DNA from: Serilophus lunatus
Taxonomy: Eukaryota > Chordata > Aves > Passeriformes > Eurylaimidae
NCBI GenBank assembly: GCA_013399895.1
Contig: VXBA01002668.1
Location: forward strand, 372,001 to 436,000
Reading direction: 5' to 3'
Length of the DNA: 64,000 bases
The translations under genes were made by a program, and so were the position numbers. Position 1 is the stretch's first letter, and the number at the start of each line of letters is the position of its first letter. Below the pieces are notes generated by a model. That model saw only the letters and a list, made by a program, of their open reading frames with translations, was not told where the DNA came from and made no database searches. Shown here piece after piece: positions 12,401 through 22,979 of this stretch.

Positions 12401-14591
12401 AAGCAAACAGCACATGTTTATGCTTTGCCTGTATGCAACTTCACCTTTATGCATTACTAAACTTGAGTAGGTTGGATGAAATGCAAGACTCAGATGCAGT
12501 GAAGAAGAATCAGCATGGATAAATCAAAGACAAGTATATTTACTACAGAAGTCCTAAAGCAACTAGTTCTCATGACCCTAAACTTCAAATGTCTTCCTCG
12601 GGGTCTGGGAGAGGTCTGAAAGCTGTAAGCGACAGATGGACAACTGACTGAAGAGAAACACATGGTGGTGCTGATGCTGCAAAGCAACGCTGGAGTTTCT
12701 TCATGAAAAAGGCACAGAGGAAAAGAGTGGTTTTCCTGGGAATACTAACCCTCAGAGAGGAAAAAAAAAGGACAACTTCTTCCCATATCAAAGGAAGAAA
12801 TCACTAGGGACAATTTTAATAGTATAGATGGGAACCTAAAAGTAAACTAGAGGAAAAGCACATTTGTAGACACAATAGCCATCTACAAACATAAATGAGA
12901 TAGTGACAGCAGTGACAGTGGCAGAGCACCTGCCAGTCCTGCAACAGTGAGAGCATCTGAATCATGCTGTAGATGACATTTAATCTGGAATTTTGTTTCC
13001 ATACTCGAATTCATGCTAACCATTATCACAAGAATTCATCTTAAAATATCAGGAACCCAGAGATACTCTAAATTCCAAAGGGACCTTACTGGACCCCGTA
13101 AAATGGAAGCATTGGAAATCAAGATATTTCCCCAAAATGAACCACATTCCCCAATCACAACCAGAGACTCCTTCTAGTTTTGGAAAAGATTTTTGGAGAT
13201 GGTATCATTATGTTACTGAACCACCTCTCATCAGCCATCTTTCACTGCTGTCCTAGTCTGTAATGAGCAGAAATACATTCTTCTTCAGAGGCAAACAAAA
13301 ACCAGAAATCATCCAGCTTAGGAAAATAATATTAAACAGATTTGATAAAGCACCGTGAAAAAACCTTGACAACTGAATAAAAATATCAAGAGTGTTCTAC
13401 TCCAAATGCAAAGGTGCCTACAGGATTTGGTTAGTACAGGGCACATGCCTTTGACACAGGAGTGTAAAATAAATAAAGCATGCAAATTAAATGAAGAACT
13501 GTCTTAGCAGTTAAAGATTTACACAGTGTTTGGAGTAAACCCTCTGAGGGATCTTCTGCTTTGTTCTGTCAGACCTGTGACCTTCCTGTCCTTTGGCTCA
13601 GTGGTGAAGATGACACTTAAGGCAGACGTCAAGATACCTAGAAATACTGCATGACTTGTGACAGCAGAGACTTAGGGGGGTGAAGTCATCCTGTCTCAGC
13701 CCCCCCACAGGTATAGCAATGAGAAGCAGGAAAAAGAGATCTGAAGTCCACTCCTTTCTTTCTTAAAGAAAAACTTTGCACCAATAGCCAGAGTTAAGAC
13801 TAGAAACAAACATTGGCCTGCTGCTGACAAGGAGAGGGCCATAAAGTCTATCTGACATTTATTGGCCTGCTTATGTCATAGTATAACTTGTAACAGCTGA
13901 GAGCACTCATAATATCTTTTATCACTCATGCCAGCAATCCCACTGAATGGCTGCAAAGCAGCACAGCAATGCACCCACAGATGTCACTGCTCCAAATATG
14001 ACTGATTTTTTGCGCTTCCTAAATTACATGAAGAAATATTTCTTGGGGAAAAGCAGCCTTCAAGAGCACTTTTTCAGAATGCAAAGTATCAGTTTAAGGT
14101 TGGATCCTTTAAAAGGTAGGACCATATTTAAAATTATTTGCTACCACTGAAGCAGCCTTGTTTTTCACCAGCACCCCAGTTATTGCTTTGACAGCTGCTG
14201 TGTCTCTCTCATCATCAACAAGGCAAGCAGCACCAAGCACACTGTGAGCCATGAATTGGGCTGCTATAGGGAAACTATGCCATCAAGTTTCAATAGATCT
14301 CTAGAAGAAAAGACACTGCTGTGGCAACCAGCTGGCAGTTTCCAGAGCTGCCATCTCTCACTCATACCTAGGAGGAGGAAAATAAAACATAAGATAGTGT
14401 CAAAAATACTTTCCAGCTGATACTAGGAGGGAAACTAATTATTTTAAATTTGAAAATCCAGCATCATTTAAAATTCTCCGAGGAATTAAGGTTAGGTTTA
14501 CCTTTAAATTTGCTTAGAATTCAGTGTACATTCTGTAAAGCGGAGTGACTGCAAATATTCTCTCTATTTTAGGGTTCTTCAGTTATTCAGT

Positions 14592-14640
14592 GGAGAGGNA
14601 GAGAAGAGAAGAGAAGAGAAGAGAAGAGAGAAAGAGAAGA
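14592..14640. repeat. GAGAA purine-rich tandem repeat with an N
   Basis: Tandem GAGAA units on a purine-only strand, with an undetermined base at 14599 at the left edge. The N suggests an assembly break or unresolved repeat length. Confidence 0.9.
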
Positions 14641-16529
14641 ACCCACTGTATCCTTCCTTTGCCTGTAGCTGTTTGCTTCACTCACTTGCAGAATGGTTCT
14701 CGACACATGTAAAGTACATAATTAAATGGACACTGTATTAGCACACTGGCGGAACACTCTTCTCTTGTGTAAACCACATAATAAAAAAACCTGCATAGAA
14801 AAAAAGAACAAACCAAAGTTAATACCTGTCCAACTCATATAAAACCATTTTCAACAGATGGCTATCTTGACCAGCACCAACTAGAAACATGAAAACCCAC
14901 AGTTTCAAAAGGGCAAACTCTAAATTGTCATAGCACGTTGGGAAGCTAGACTACAAAAAGAGATAAATCTTGTGAATCCAAGAAGAAGTTTTGGTGAAAG
15001 ATAAGCTTTATCTTTCCTTTAGAGAAATTGTACCAAGGCGATTTGACTGAGAGAAAATTCCTGTGTGCTTAAGGGATTAATTACTTATTGCAGATACCAG
15101 TATCTGCTTGTCAGCTTGTGTACTGTCCCTAATGCAGATGTTTGGGCATTGATAGCAAAAGGCACTGACATTAGACTCTATAAGCAGCTAACTTGTAGGA
15201 TAAAATACAAAGCTAGGTTTAAATGTGTAAGCCTATATACTGCTTAGTTTACATAAAGTCAGAAATGCACTCCACACGAAGACGAATGGGCTGATTTTCC
15301 CAGGGTTATGTCTGCTACTTTCCTGGATTTAAATAACTCTAGAGCAAAGCAGAAAATTCAGGATAAGCATGAGACTTCAGGATTTCACTGTCAAACTCTG
15401 GATATCACCTGACATTCCAAGAAACAAACAAGGCTTGTTTCTTCTACTTTCTAGTTACTAGATATCCACTCAGCTGTTAGTGTCATCTGCTAGCAAGGAG
15501 ACTACTGGAAAATAAAGAGCTGTTCTTATAGATGAACATACTCCTGAGCACTCATGTTGCTTCAAATTTTTATGTGAGGGTCTGATACAATTTTAATGCC
15601 ATCAACGGAAAAGACCAGATGATGAAAGTGCTTCTCAGCTTGTGCACAGATGATGATGGTGATGCAGCAGAACTGGCTGGCAGTGGCAGGTTGTTTCCCT
15701 AGCTAAAGAGTCACAGCTTTTTCTATGTGCTCCTCATGCATGTTCAGAAGTTCTGCATTCACAATACTTGCCACTCATGGCTGTAGGCCTTCTCTTTGCA
15801 AGAAAAGAAGCTAGGCTGTTCTAATAATGAGATATTTTAAAGAAAGATGACTTGCTGGGGGCACATAGCATTATCACTGAACCAACTGCTTCAAAATGTA
15901 TGTCAGGTATCTAAATTAGTTATAACGCTGTTTTAAGGTTTGATATTAGGAAAGAAATTAGATTCTTTAAATTTACCTTCTGAATTTTGAGCCACTTACT
16001 CCTCATGTTTTCAAGCTTTTGCTCATAACCAAATCATCCATTTCTGAAAAATTCTTACATCACCACAGGACCACAGCAGCTAACTTTACGATGGCTAAGC
16101 CACACTGACAGAGCAGGGTGAGCACACTGACTGTGCTCACAGAAACAATGGACACACCAAAACTTAGCTTTCCAGCATTCTCTTCATCGTATGAATTTGT
16201 TTCACCTGGAGATTGCTGGTTTGAATGAAATGTCTCTATTCTCACACAATTGATCTACCCCATTTTAGCAGGATGTCAAAGGAAAAAGCCAGCTCATGAT
16301 GTCACAGGGAAAAAAATGACTGTTTTGGCTCCTGGACAAATGACATAGACAATGGAACCATGTTTATTTATGGAACCTACATAGAAGAAGGCTGAGGGTA
16401 GATCTGACTGCAGTCTTCCACACTCAGAAAGGAATTAGAGTGAAGACAGAGTCAAACTTCTCAAATGGACACAGAAAAAAAAAATACAATGACCACAATT
16501 TGCAACAAGGTTAATTCAGATAATGGAAA

Positions 16530-16709
16530 AGTTTTCACAGTGAGAGTACTCAGGTGCTAGAACAAGTTGTTGTGGCCTTTCCTCCTCAGAGATGTTCAAA
16601 ATTTGACTGAACCTCTCTCTGAGAAAACTGCTTTGGCTTTTGAGCAAAAGGTTGGATCAGCTGACCTCCATGAGTCCCTTCCAACCTGTGTTCTCCATGG
16701 CTCTGTGAC
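16530..16709 (+). repeat. CR1 LINE 3' fragment
   Basis: Diverged 3' end of CR1: TTCACAGTGAGAGTAC, then a GGTGCTAGAACAAGTTG segment (consensus-like GGCACTGGAACAGGTTG), TCAGAGATGTTCAAAA, GGTTGGATCAG, and GTCCCTTCCAACCT near the end. This order is the standard CR1 3' UTR layout on the + strand. It is 5'-truncated, as most CR1 copies are. Confidence 0.85.
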
Positions 16710-19002
16710 AGGCACAGCACAACTTGTCACACAGCTCACACGCACACGAGGAGCAGTGACACAGCCAACAGACACACCTGGTGATGATCACTTAGCACAT
16801 CAGCTTACACCAGGACATCGGTGCTCAAATTCCTTTGTAATGCCCAGTTTTTCTACGCTCCCTTACCCTTCCACTGTACAAGTTCTTGCTCAAACCATCT
16901 TCTACTTGTTCTGCTACATGCTTGTAAAGACTTTGGATTTCTGCTTCTTAGGATTTCTTGGAACTCTTCCAGGGAATCACCTAGGAGGGCTTTGGGCAGA
17001 TGGTATCCATCTTCCCTTCAAATCAAAATCAAGAGGTGATGGTTTCCACCTGAATGTGATAAATAGGAAACTTTCAGGATACAATGGTAATGAGAACCTG
17101 CAGCAGACATAAGACCAGTAAAATCTGCAATTAATATGGAAATTATTTACCCTCCTGCTACTTACACCCCACTGTTGGTCCACAAGCATTAACATGTCCC
17201 GTTAATCACAGACTTATTGTCTTATATTTGCTGTTGAAGTTTGCTGAGTTTATTTCAGACCTGAAGAACAGATGTGGTGGTGGCTCGGTTGCCAGCATAT
17301 TGCCCTGATCCACTTCCTGTGAAAACAGAGTAGGATACACACAGTCTCCGAGAGGCTACTTTCCCAGCAGTTGTCCATCTCTCCAGAGAGACACACGAGT
17401 GCCTTATACATGACAGTACAAATAAGTCTGAATTTGTCTGCTGGAAGCACTATATCACTTCACTTCCTGGATCTAGAATCCTGCTTTTTTTTCTTCCAGA
17501 GTTAACTGAAACCACCTCAGTTTCAGAACATTTCCAAATCCTGGTCTTGAACAGGAGTGGGCTTTAAGTCAAGCCTTTCACATACTACTATTCAAAATAC
17601 CATCGTACTGGTATTTTCAGCCTCTAGTTGTTTCTTTGACAAATTAGATGCAACAAACTCACCTTAACATAAACGTAATTCCAGACCAATTTTAAATTTG
17701 CTGAAAGGTGATTCTTACAGTTAAGATCTCCAGAAATACTAATAAGTAGCTTCTGAACCTATAAAATGAATACTTGCCTCTTTGACTTTTTTTAGCAGGA
17801 TGACCTCTGAAATATGCTTTTCCTCTAAAGTCTGTGTCCTGGGGGCTATTATAGTTCTTTGTTTTGTTCTTCTGGTTGCTTCCCCGCCCCCTCCCCCTTA
17901 CCCCTCTGGGAACATTAGAGAGGCAAACTTCACCAACCTTATCTTTTGTCTGACAAGCACTATTCATGAAACAATTCAAAAGACACAGACATCAACTGAA
18001 TTAACAAGTAGACATACTATTGTTACATTCCAATGTTATTTTCAACCACTGCATGGTGGATCTAGTGGAAATCATAAAGAATGTCTTAAAAAGCAAGGTT
18101 GGGCATCTAGGCACTCCATTCAGAACAAAAGTTTCATGCTTGCCTGTAACTGCTTTTGCTTCAATGAGTTTCCCTTCTAGGTAGTTTTCTAGTAGCAGTT
18201 TAACTTCCCAGGCTTAATCTGAGAGCTTTATGCCATTTGGATTTTGGTCAGAAAGTTTGTCGAAGAATAGATTCATTATCTGTCTCTCCAAGAGCAAAAA
18301 CGAACGAACCATTATTTCCTTTGTGACCACTTGTTAGATTTATTAAACTGAACATGTGCTATGCCTTTGTGCTTTTGGAAGAGCTAATTTCTGACCTAGT
18401 TGTGGGTTGCTCTAGCCACAGTATTTAAATGGCCTATTTTCCTGTCCCAGTTTCCCTTTCTCAATCTTCAGTGCTCCACTTCAATGAAAATAAGTAAATA
18501 ATAAATAAAAAGGAAAAAAAATGTTGTACGTTTTTTCTTCTCTGCAGAGAAGAACCTCCAATCCAAACAACGCAGACAAGTGTATTCTGTGTGGCAGACT
18601 TGTCTCTCCATCATGTCTGGCTTGTAATGATCATCAACATGAAACACCACCACAACACCTTGTGTGTCAACCTGTAAGACAGGAAAGATCCACCCAACTG
18701 CTACGCCTACCCATGCCATTCTTCACTACTTGGTGCCAGAAAGGGCTTCTTTAAGGTGGAGGATGGGATGGCACAAGCCCAGTAGCACTGCTGGGAACTG
18801 GTTTTCTTCCAGGAAGCAGGGAGAATGTCATGCCTGCGTGCAAACACCATGGCACAATCAATTCATTACTAACACATCGGGAAACAACTGGGGGATATCC
18901 ACAGGATATTTGTGCTGAATTTAAAAAAAAAAAATCTCAATTGTTACTACAGATAACATTTTAAGTATATGTTTTATTGACTCCATATGTTCAGTCATCG
19001 GT

Positions 19003-19073
19003 TCCTGACGACTAAGGTGATTAAGTAACATGACTCAGTAACTGAGGTAGTTCAGGTGACTGAGATGACTCAG
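19003..19073. promoter_or_regulatory. Cluster of TGACTCA-like motifs (possible AP-1 sites)
   Basis: Two exact TGACTCA words (19031-19037 and 19066-19072) and a near match, GTGACTGAG, between them, inside a degenerate repeat of GACT/GAGGT words. TGACTCA is the known AP-1 (Fos/Jun) site. Function as an enhancer is inferred; a decayed minisatellite is an equally simple explanation. Confidence 0.35.
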
Positions 19074-22000
19074 ATTTCCTTGTTCAGTGACACAAGAAAT
19101 GACTGGGCATTGGAAACCCTACATCCATTGACAGCATCCATTGAGAGACATGGTAGATGATAAACAGAATTTTACTTCACTGACTTTGTAGGCATCAAAT
19201 TTCGGACACATTTAACTGGCCCACAGACAGGAACATGCTTTAATGGTAGGATAAGCCCTTTATTGACTTCAGATTAAGACAGCTGAAACACTGTCCCTTT
19301 GTGTGTATACATCACTCTCCTCAAGACTAACATCTAAATATGTCAGCTGCACACAATAAATACTACTCACTGAAACACCTGGCTTTTGTTAACCCTGTTT
19401 TGTCCCTCCCTGATTTTGATGCGCATGAGAGACTTCATACAAATAACAGGGGAAGAAAAACGACTTTGCAAGACAAAGAGTGAAATAAAATACTTACAGT
19501 GCTGTCAACAACTCATTGTAAACCTGGGAAAAATAAAGCGATAAAAATCAATTTCTGCAAACAACGTTTCAGTCATAGCGTTTCAGACACTCCATAGGAG
19601 TAAAGAGAAAGACAGAAGGTCTTAATTTTAAGACAATGTATATATTTTAGGAGAATTTTGTATGTGTATATGCTTGACCCTTTACATTTCAAGTTTGTGC
19701 TTCAGAAGTGACACAGAGCTTGAGATTTCAGGCACGTGATAAATAACAGAAACCAGTAGCAATCATGGGGTCTCAGCCTGCAGAAACAGAGGAGATTTGC
19801 CTACAGGCTGAGTTTGCCTTCACACTGTTTTGGCAGAAGGCGTGATGTAGAAAACCTAAAAACAATCCAGCTGATGTGAGTTTACAGGAAAATGAAGAGT
19901 AAACCACCCAAAGGGCTTCATTTGAAGCTTTTCAGACCAATAAGAAGTGTGCTGGCATTGAGCACCAGTAACTCTGTGTTTTTGCTCTCCTTTTCCTTTG
20001 CAGGAGCATTTACTTTTTCTACTGTCTTGTAAGTGCATGTTAGCAGGATTATAAGTGCCCAGTGTACCCTCCCCCCCATCGCATTTTCCCATGAAAGAAA
20101 GACTAATTCATGCTGTTTGGAGCTCCTCCTGTTGCGAGCAGTGCCATTGAAGCACACAAAAGAAGGGCAGGAAAACAAAGACTGTGCAAGGAAGCGAAGA
20201 ATAAGCATCAGGAAAAAAAGTGAAGGAAGAAAAGGAGAGGTGTATTCTTCTCTTGGTTATGTCTGGCAGCTCTGGATTTTTGTAACAGATGGGAGGGCAG
20301 AATTTATCCCTTACAAAGGCTGAGAAGACAAATACCCTAGGACCCTCACTTGGACCAGCTATTTAAATAATCTTAAAAAAGTCAAATAAACACTACCTAC
20401 TTCCCTACAAAGGGGAAAAGATTTCCCTCCAACTCCAGAGAGCTTTTTCATAACTAAAAAATTATAATTAGCTGTTTAAAAGATGTAAGCCAATTTAGTT
20501 CTAGCCAGAATACAAGCTAAGTCCTGAAGCCTGATGTGGAATGGGAGCACAGACATACCCCTAACCAGCACCAGAAATTACAGCAGTCAGCACGGCCAAC
20601 TGCTGTATCAGCAGATTATTCTATGTTTTTACTGTAACTTGTGAACAAAATTGGAAAGGAGAGGGAGAACTAGACCCCTGCTACAGTAATTAATTTGTCA
20701 CAGTTCTATTTACTTAATTGGAGCCTTTGATTGCTTATACCAGCTGAACTGTGCCCCAGAGTTTATGGTCAGAGATGGGTGTGAACCGAGTTGCATTAGA
20801 CATGGTTAGATTCCTGCCTGAAGCAGAAAACATATAAGAGGTACTTCCTACTCACAAAGTAGGTGGGTGCCTTAGTAAGAAAGTGAAGGTACATCTTTTA
20901 ATAATTAATAGTGAAAGAGATCTCCTAAGACTAAGGGCAGTGGATGATGATATTGAATAATTCAGCACTATAACCAAAGGAACAATGGCACAGTAACTTT
21001 AGATGTGAGCATTTGTAACAAAGTCCAACATTTGAAGCTGATGGCTTCTTACGTTCCGGGAAGGGTATACATTTAGGATACTCTTTCCAATCGAGTGGAC
21101 ATCAAACAATTTCTGATACTGGTCTTTACAGCAAAATTAAAAGCAGCTGGTAAAATTGCACTGAACCAAACAACTTTATACTGGTTTTTTGCTCAACCAG
21201 ACTTGGGCCCAAAAGATGAGCAGCGTGGACCAGTAAAGGCAGTCGCTCCAGTCAGTAAGTCTGCATTCCCAACAGGCCAAATTAGCCACAACATCAAGTC
21301 ATTTTAATTATCAAGGGAAAAAACCCTCAACAAACCAACAGATATTTAACTCCTCCTGTCTCTTCACAAAACTCCAGCAGCCAGGATAGTCTGTGCCTGT
21401 TAAGTTTAGAAACAAACATACATAAAGCTTCAGCAGCTGTCGAGCATTCAGATTTAATTTGTGGTCACAAATATTGGAGAATTTTAATCTGTTGCCTGTC
21501 TAGCAGCTGAGAGGTAGATACACAGCAGTAAAAAAGTGACGAGAGTCTTTGCTATTGCATGAGAAGAAAAATGTGTATTATATTTAATTGCAGAAGTCTG
21601 GCAGAACATCAAAGAGCATTGTAAAAATATGTTTAAAATTAAAAAAGAAAAACAAAAGATCTGAGTGACAGACTAGGAAAGACAAAGCATGCTCCTGTTC
21701 AACCTCCTCTGCATCACTGCTGGCAAGGATTATTCGCCTGCTGGGGCTTCCCTTAGCAGACGAAGGCCAGCCAAATGACGGAAAACAAAACGCTTTTGGA
21801 ATTTCCTCCTTGAACTGTTTTGATGACAAGTTTCTATTAAGAATTGTTGTGAATTCATCAGAAAGTAGACGCAGCTTCCTCTGCTTACTAGGGACTGACC
21901 ATCCCAACTTCTTCTCTGGCACCAAACCCTGATGAAGTACAACCACTGTGCAACGTACCCTTACAGACAGGGAGGAACATGTGTCTCCTTGTCCCTTTGT

Positions 22001-22780
22001 GAATCCCAGCAAAAAAGGTAAGAAACTATTTTGGACGCTGATCCTGCAGCACATGTCCACTGGCACTTGCTAGATTTATTGTAGTTATAAAGAATCAGTC
22101 AGCAGAGTCCAGCCTGTGGCGACTGTGAAGACAGGATTTTAGACGGTTCCAGCAACCCGGGACACCACTCAAACCAGTCAAAAACACTAATAACAACTCG
22201 GTCCTGAGTAACAGGAAATTACTGATTAGAGGGTTTTGTAAAATGAAGTAATTTGAAGTGAAAACATTGAACCCTCAAACTAAGGAAATGTACAGATGCA
22301 AGCATATAACGAGGCACAGTGGAAACACATGACTTAGTAAAAAAAAAACAAACAAAAACCAAAATGTTAAAAACAGGGGCCAGCTGGCAGTGGTAGTGCT
22401 GGGCTGATAGCTGGACGTCCTAATCTTAAACGTCTTAACCTTGATGACCCTGTCATTAGCCGGTAAAACCAACACCCCTCCCAACACCTCCCCGGCCTGC
22501 ACCAGTGAATCTCGGGTCGCGTCCCGGGGATTCCGCAGGACACCCATCGCAGGGAGGGACGGACAGACGGGCGGGGGCACGGCCGGCCCCACCCCGGCGG
22601 GGCGCGGGGGGCGACGCCCGGGCGCGTGGCGTCACAATAGCGGGGAGGACGTGGAGCCATCCCCGCCCCGCTGGGAGAGCGGCCCTGCAGAACACGGCCC
22701 AGGGAAAAAGCTCCCCGGCCACCGTCCCTGGACACCAGCCCTGGGCACGAGCCCTGAAACGGGGGGAGAGGGGGGCGGCG

Positions 22781-22788
22781 TGACGTCA
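22781..22788 (+). promoter_or_regulatory. TSPAN13: Perfect cAMP response element (TGACGTCA)
   Basis: The full palindrome TGACGTCA lies about 150 bases before the TSPAN13 start codon. CREB/ATF proteins bind this site in known promoters. Use at this gene is inferred. A half-site-like GCGTCA is also present near 22628. Confidence 0.6.
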
Positions 22789-22831
22789 CAGTCGCTCATT
22801 TACATACAGTTACCTTTGCGCCCGGCGGCGG

Positions 22832-22836
22832 CCAAT
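22832..22836 (+). promoter_or_regulatory. TSPAN13: CCAAT box
   Basis: GGCCAATCAGC matches the NF-Y site consensus, about 45 bases past the CRE and about 100 bases before the start codon. Confidence 0.6.
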
Positions 22837-22879
22837 CAGCGGGCGCCGCTCACCTGCTGCGGCCGCACCCGCGCGCGGT

Positions 22880-22890
22880 GGGGGCGGGGC
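22880..22890 (+). promoter_or_regulatory. TSPAN13: GC box (Sp1-type)
   Basis: GGGGGCGGGGC is a strong Sp1/KLF-type GC box close to the inferred transcription start, about 50 bases before the start codon. Confidence 0.6.
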
Positions 22891-22937
22891 TGGGGCCTCC
22901 GGCGGCGGCGGCGGCGGCTGCGGCGGGATCGGTGGCG

Positions 22938-22979
22938 ATGGCGTGCGGGGGGTTCGGCTGCTCCAAGAACTGCCTGTGC
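22938..22979 (+). CDS. TSPAN13: TSPAN13 coding exon 1 (visible part)
   Basis: ATG in good Kozak context (G at -3, G at +4) opens MACGGFGCSKNCLC. The N at 22980 follows directly. The expected seven or so residues linking to exon 2 and a phase-0 splice donor are absent; the bases after the N read as unrelated GC-rich sequence. The exon is therefore cut by an assembly gap rather than truly shortened. Confidence 0.85.

Larger units (their letters stand above)
5521..22499. other. Intergenic region BZW2-TSPAN13
   Basis: About 17 kb of mostly AT-rich DNA with no exon I can support. It holds CR1 remnants (6808-6864, 16530-16709), a 12-base T run near 6420, an ACAT microsatellite (9438-9456), a purine repeat with one N (14592-14640), a TGACTCA-rich stretch (19003-19073) and a moderately GC-rich patch near 11570-11730. 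The longest open frame (9343-9978, + strand) lacks recognisable domains and starts at no ATG that I trust. An unannotated lncRNA or enhancer cannot be excluded from sequence alone. Confidence 0.7.

Noticed and set aside
13670..13710. G-run and C-run that could pair as a hairpin
   Set aside because: The stem is only six or seven G-C pairs with a long loop and no other sign of an RNA gene.
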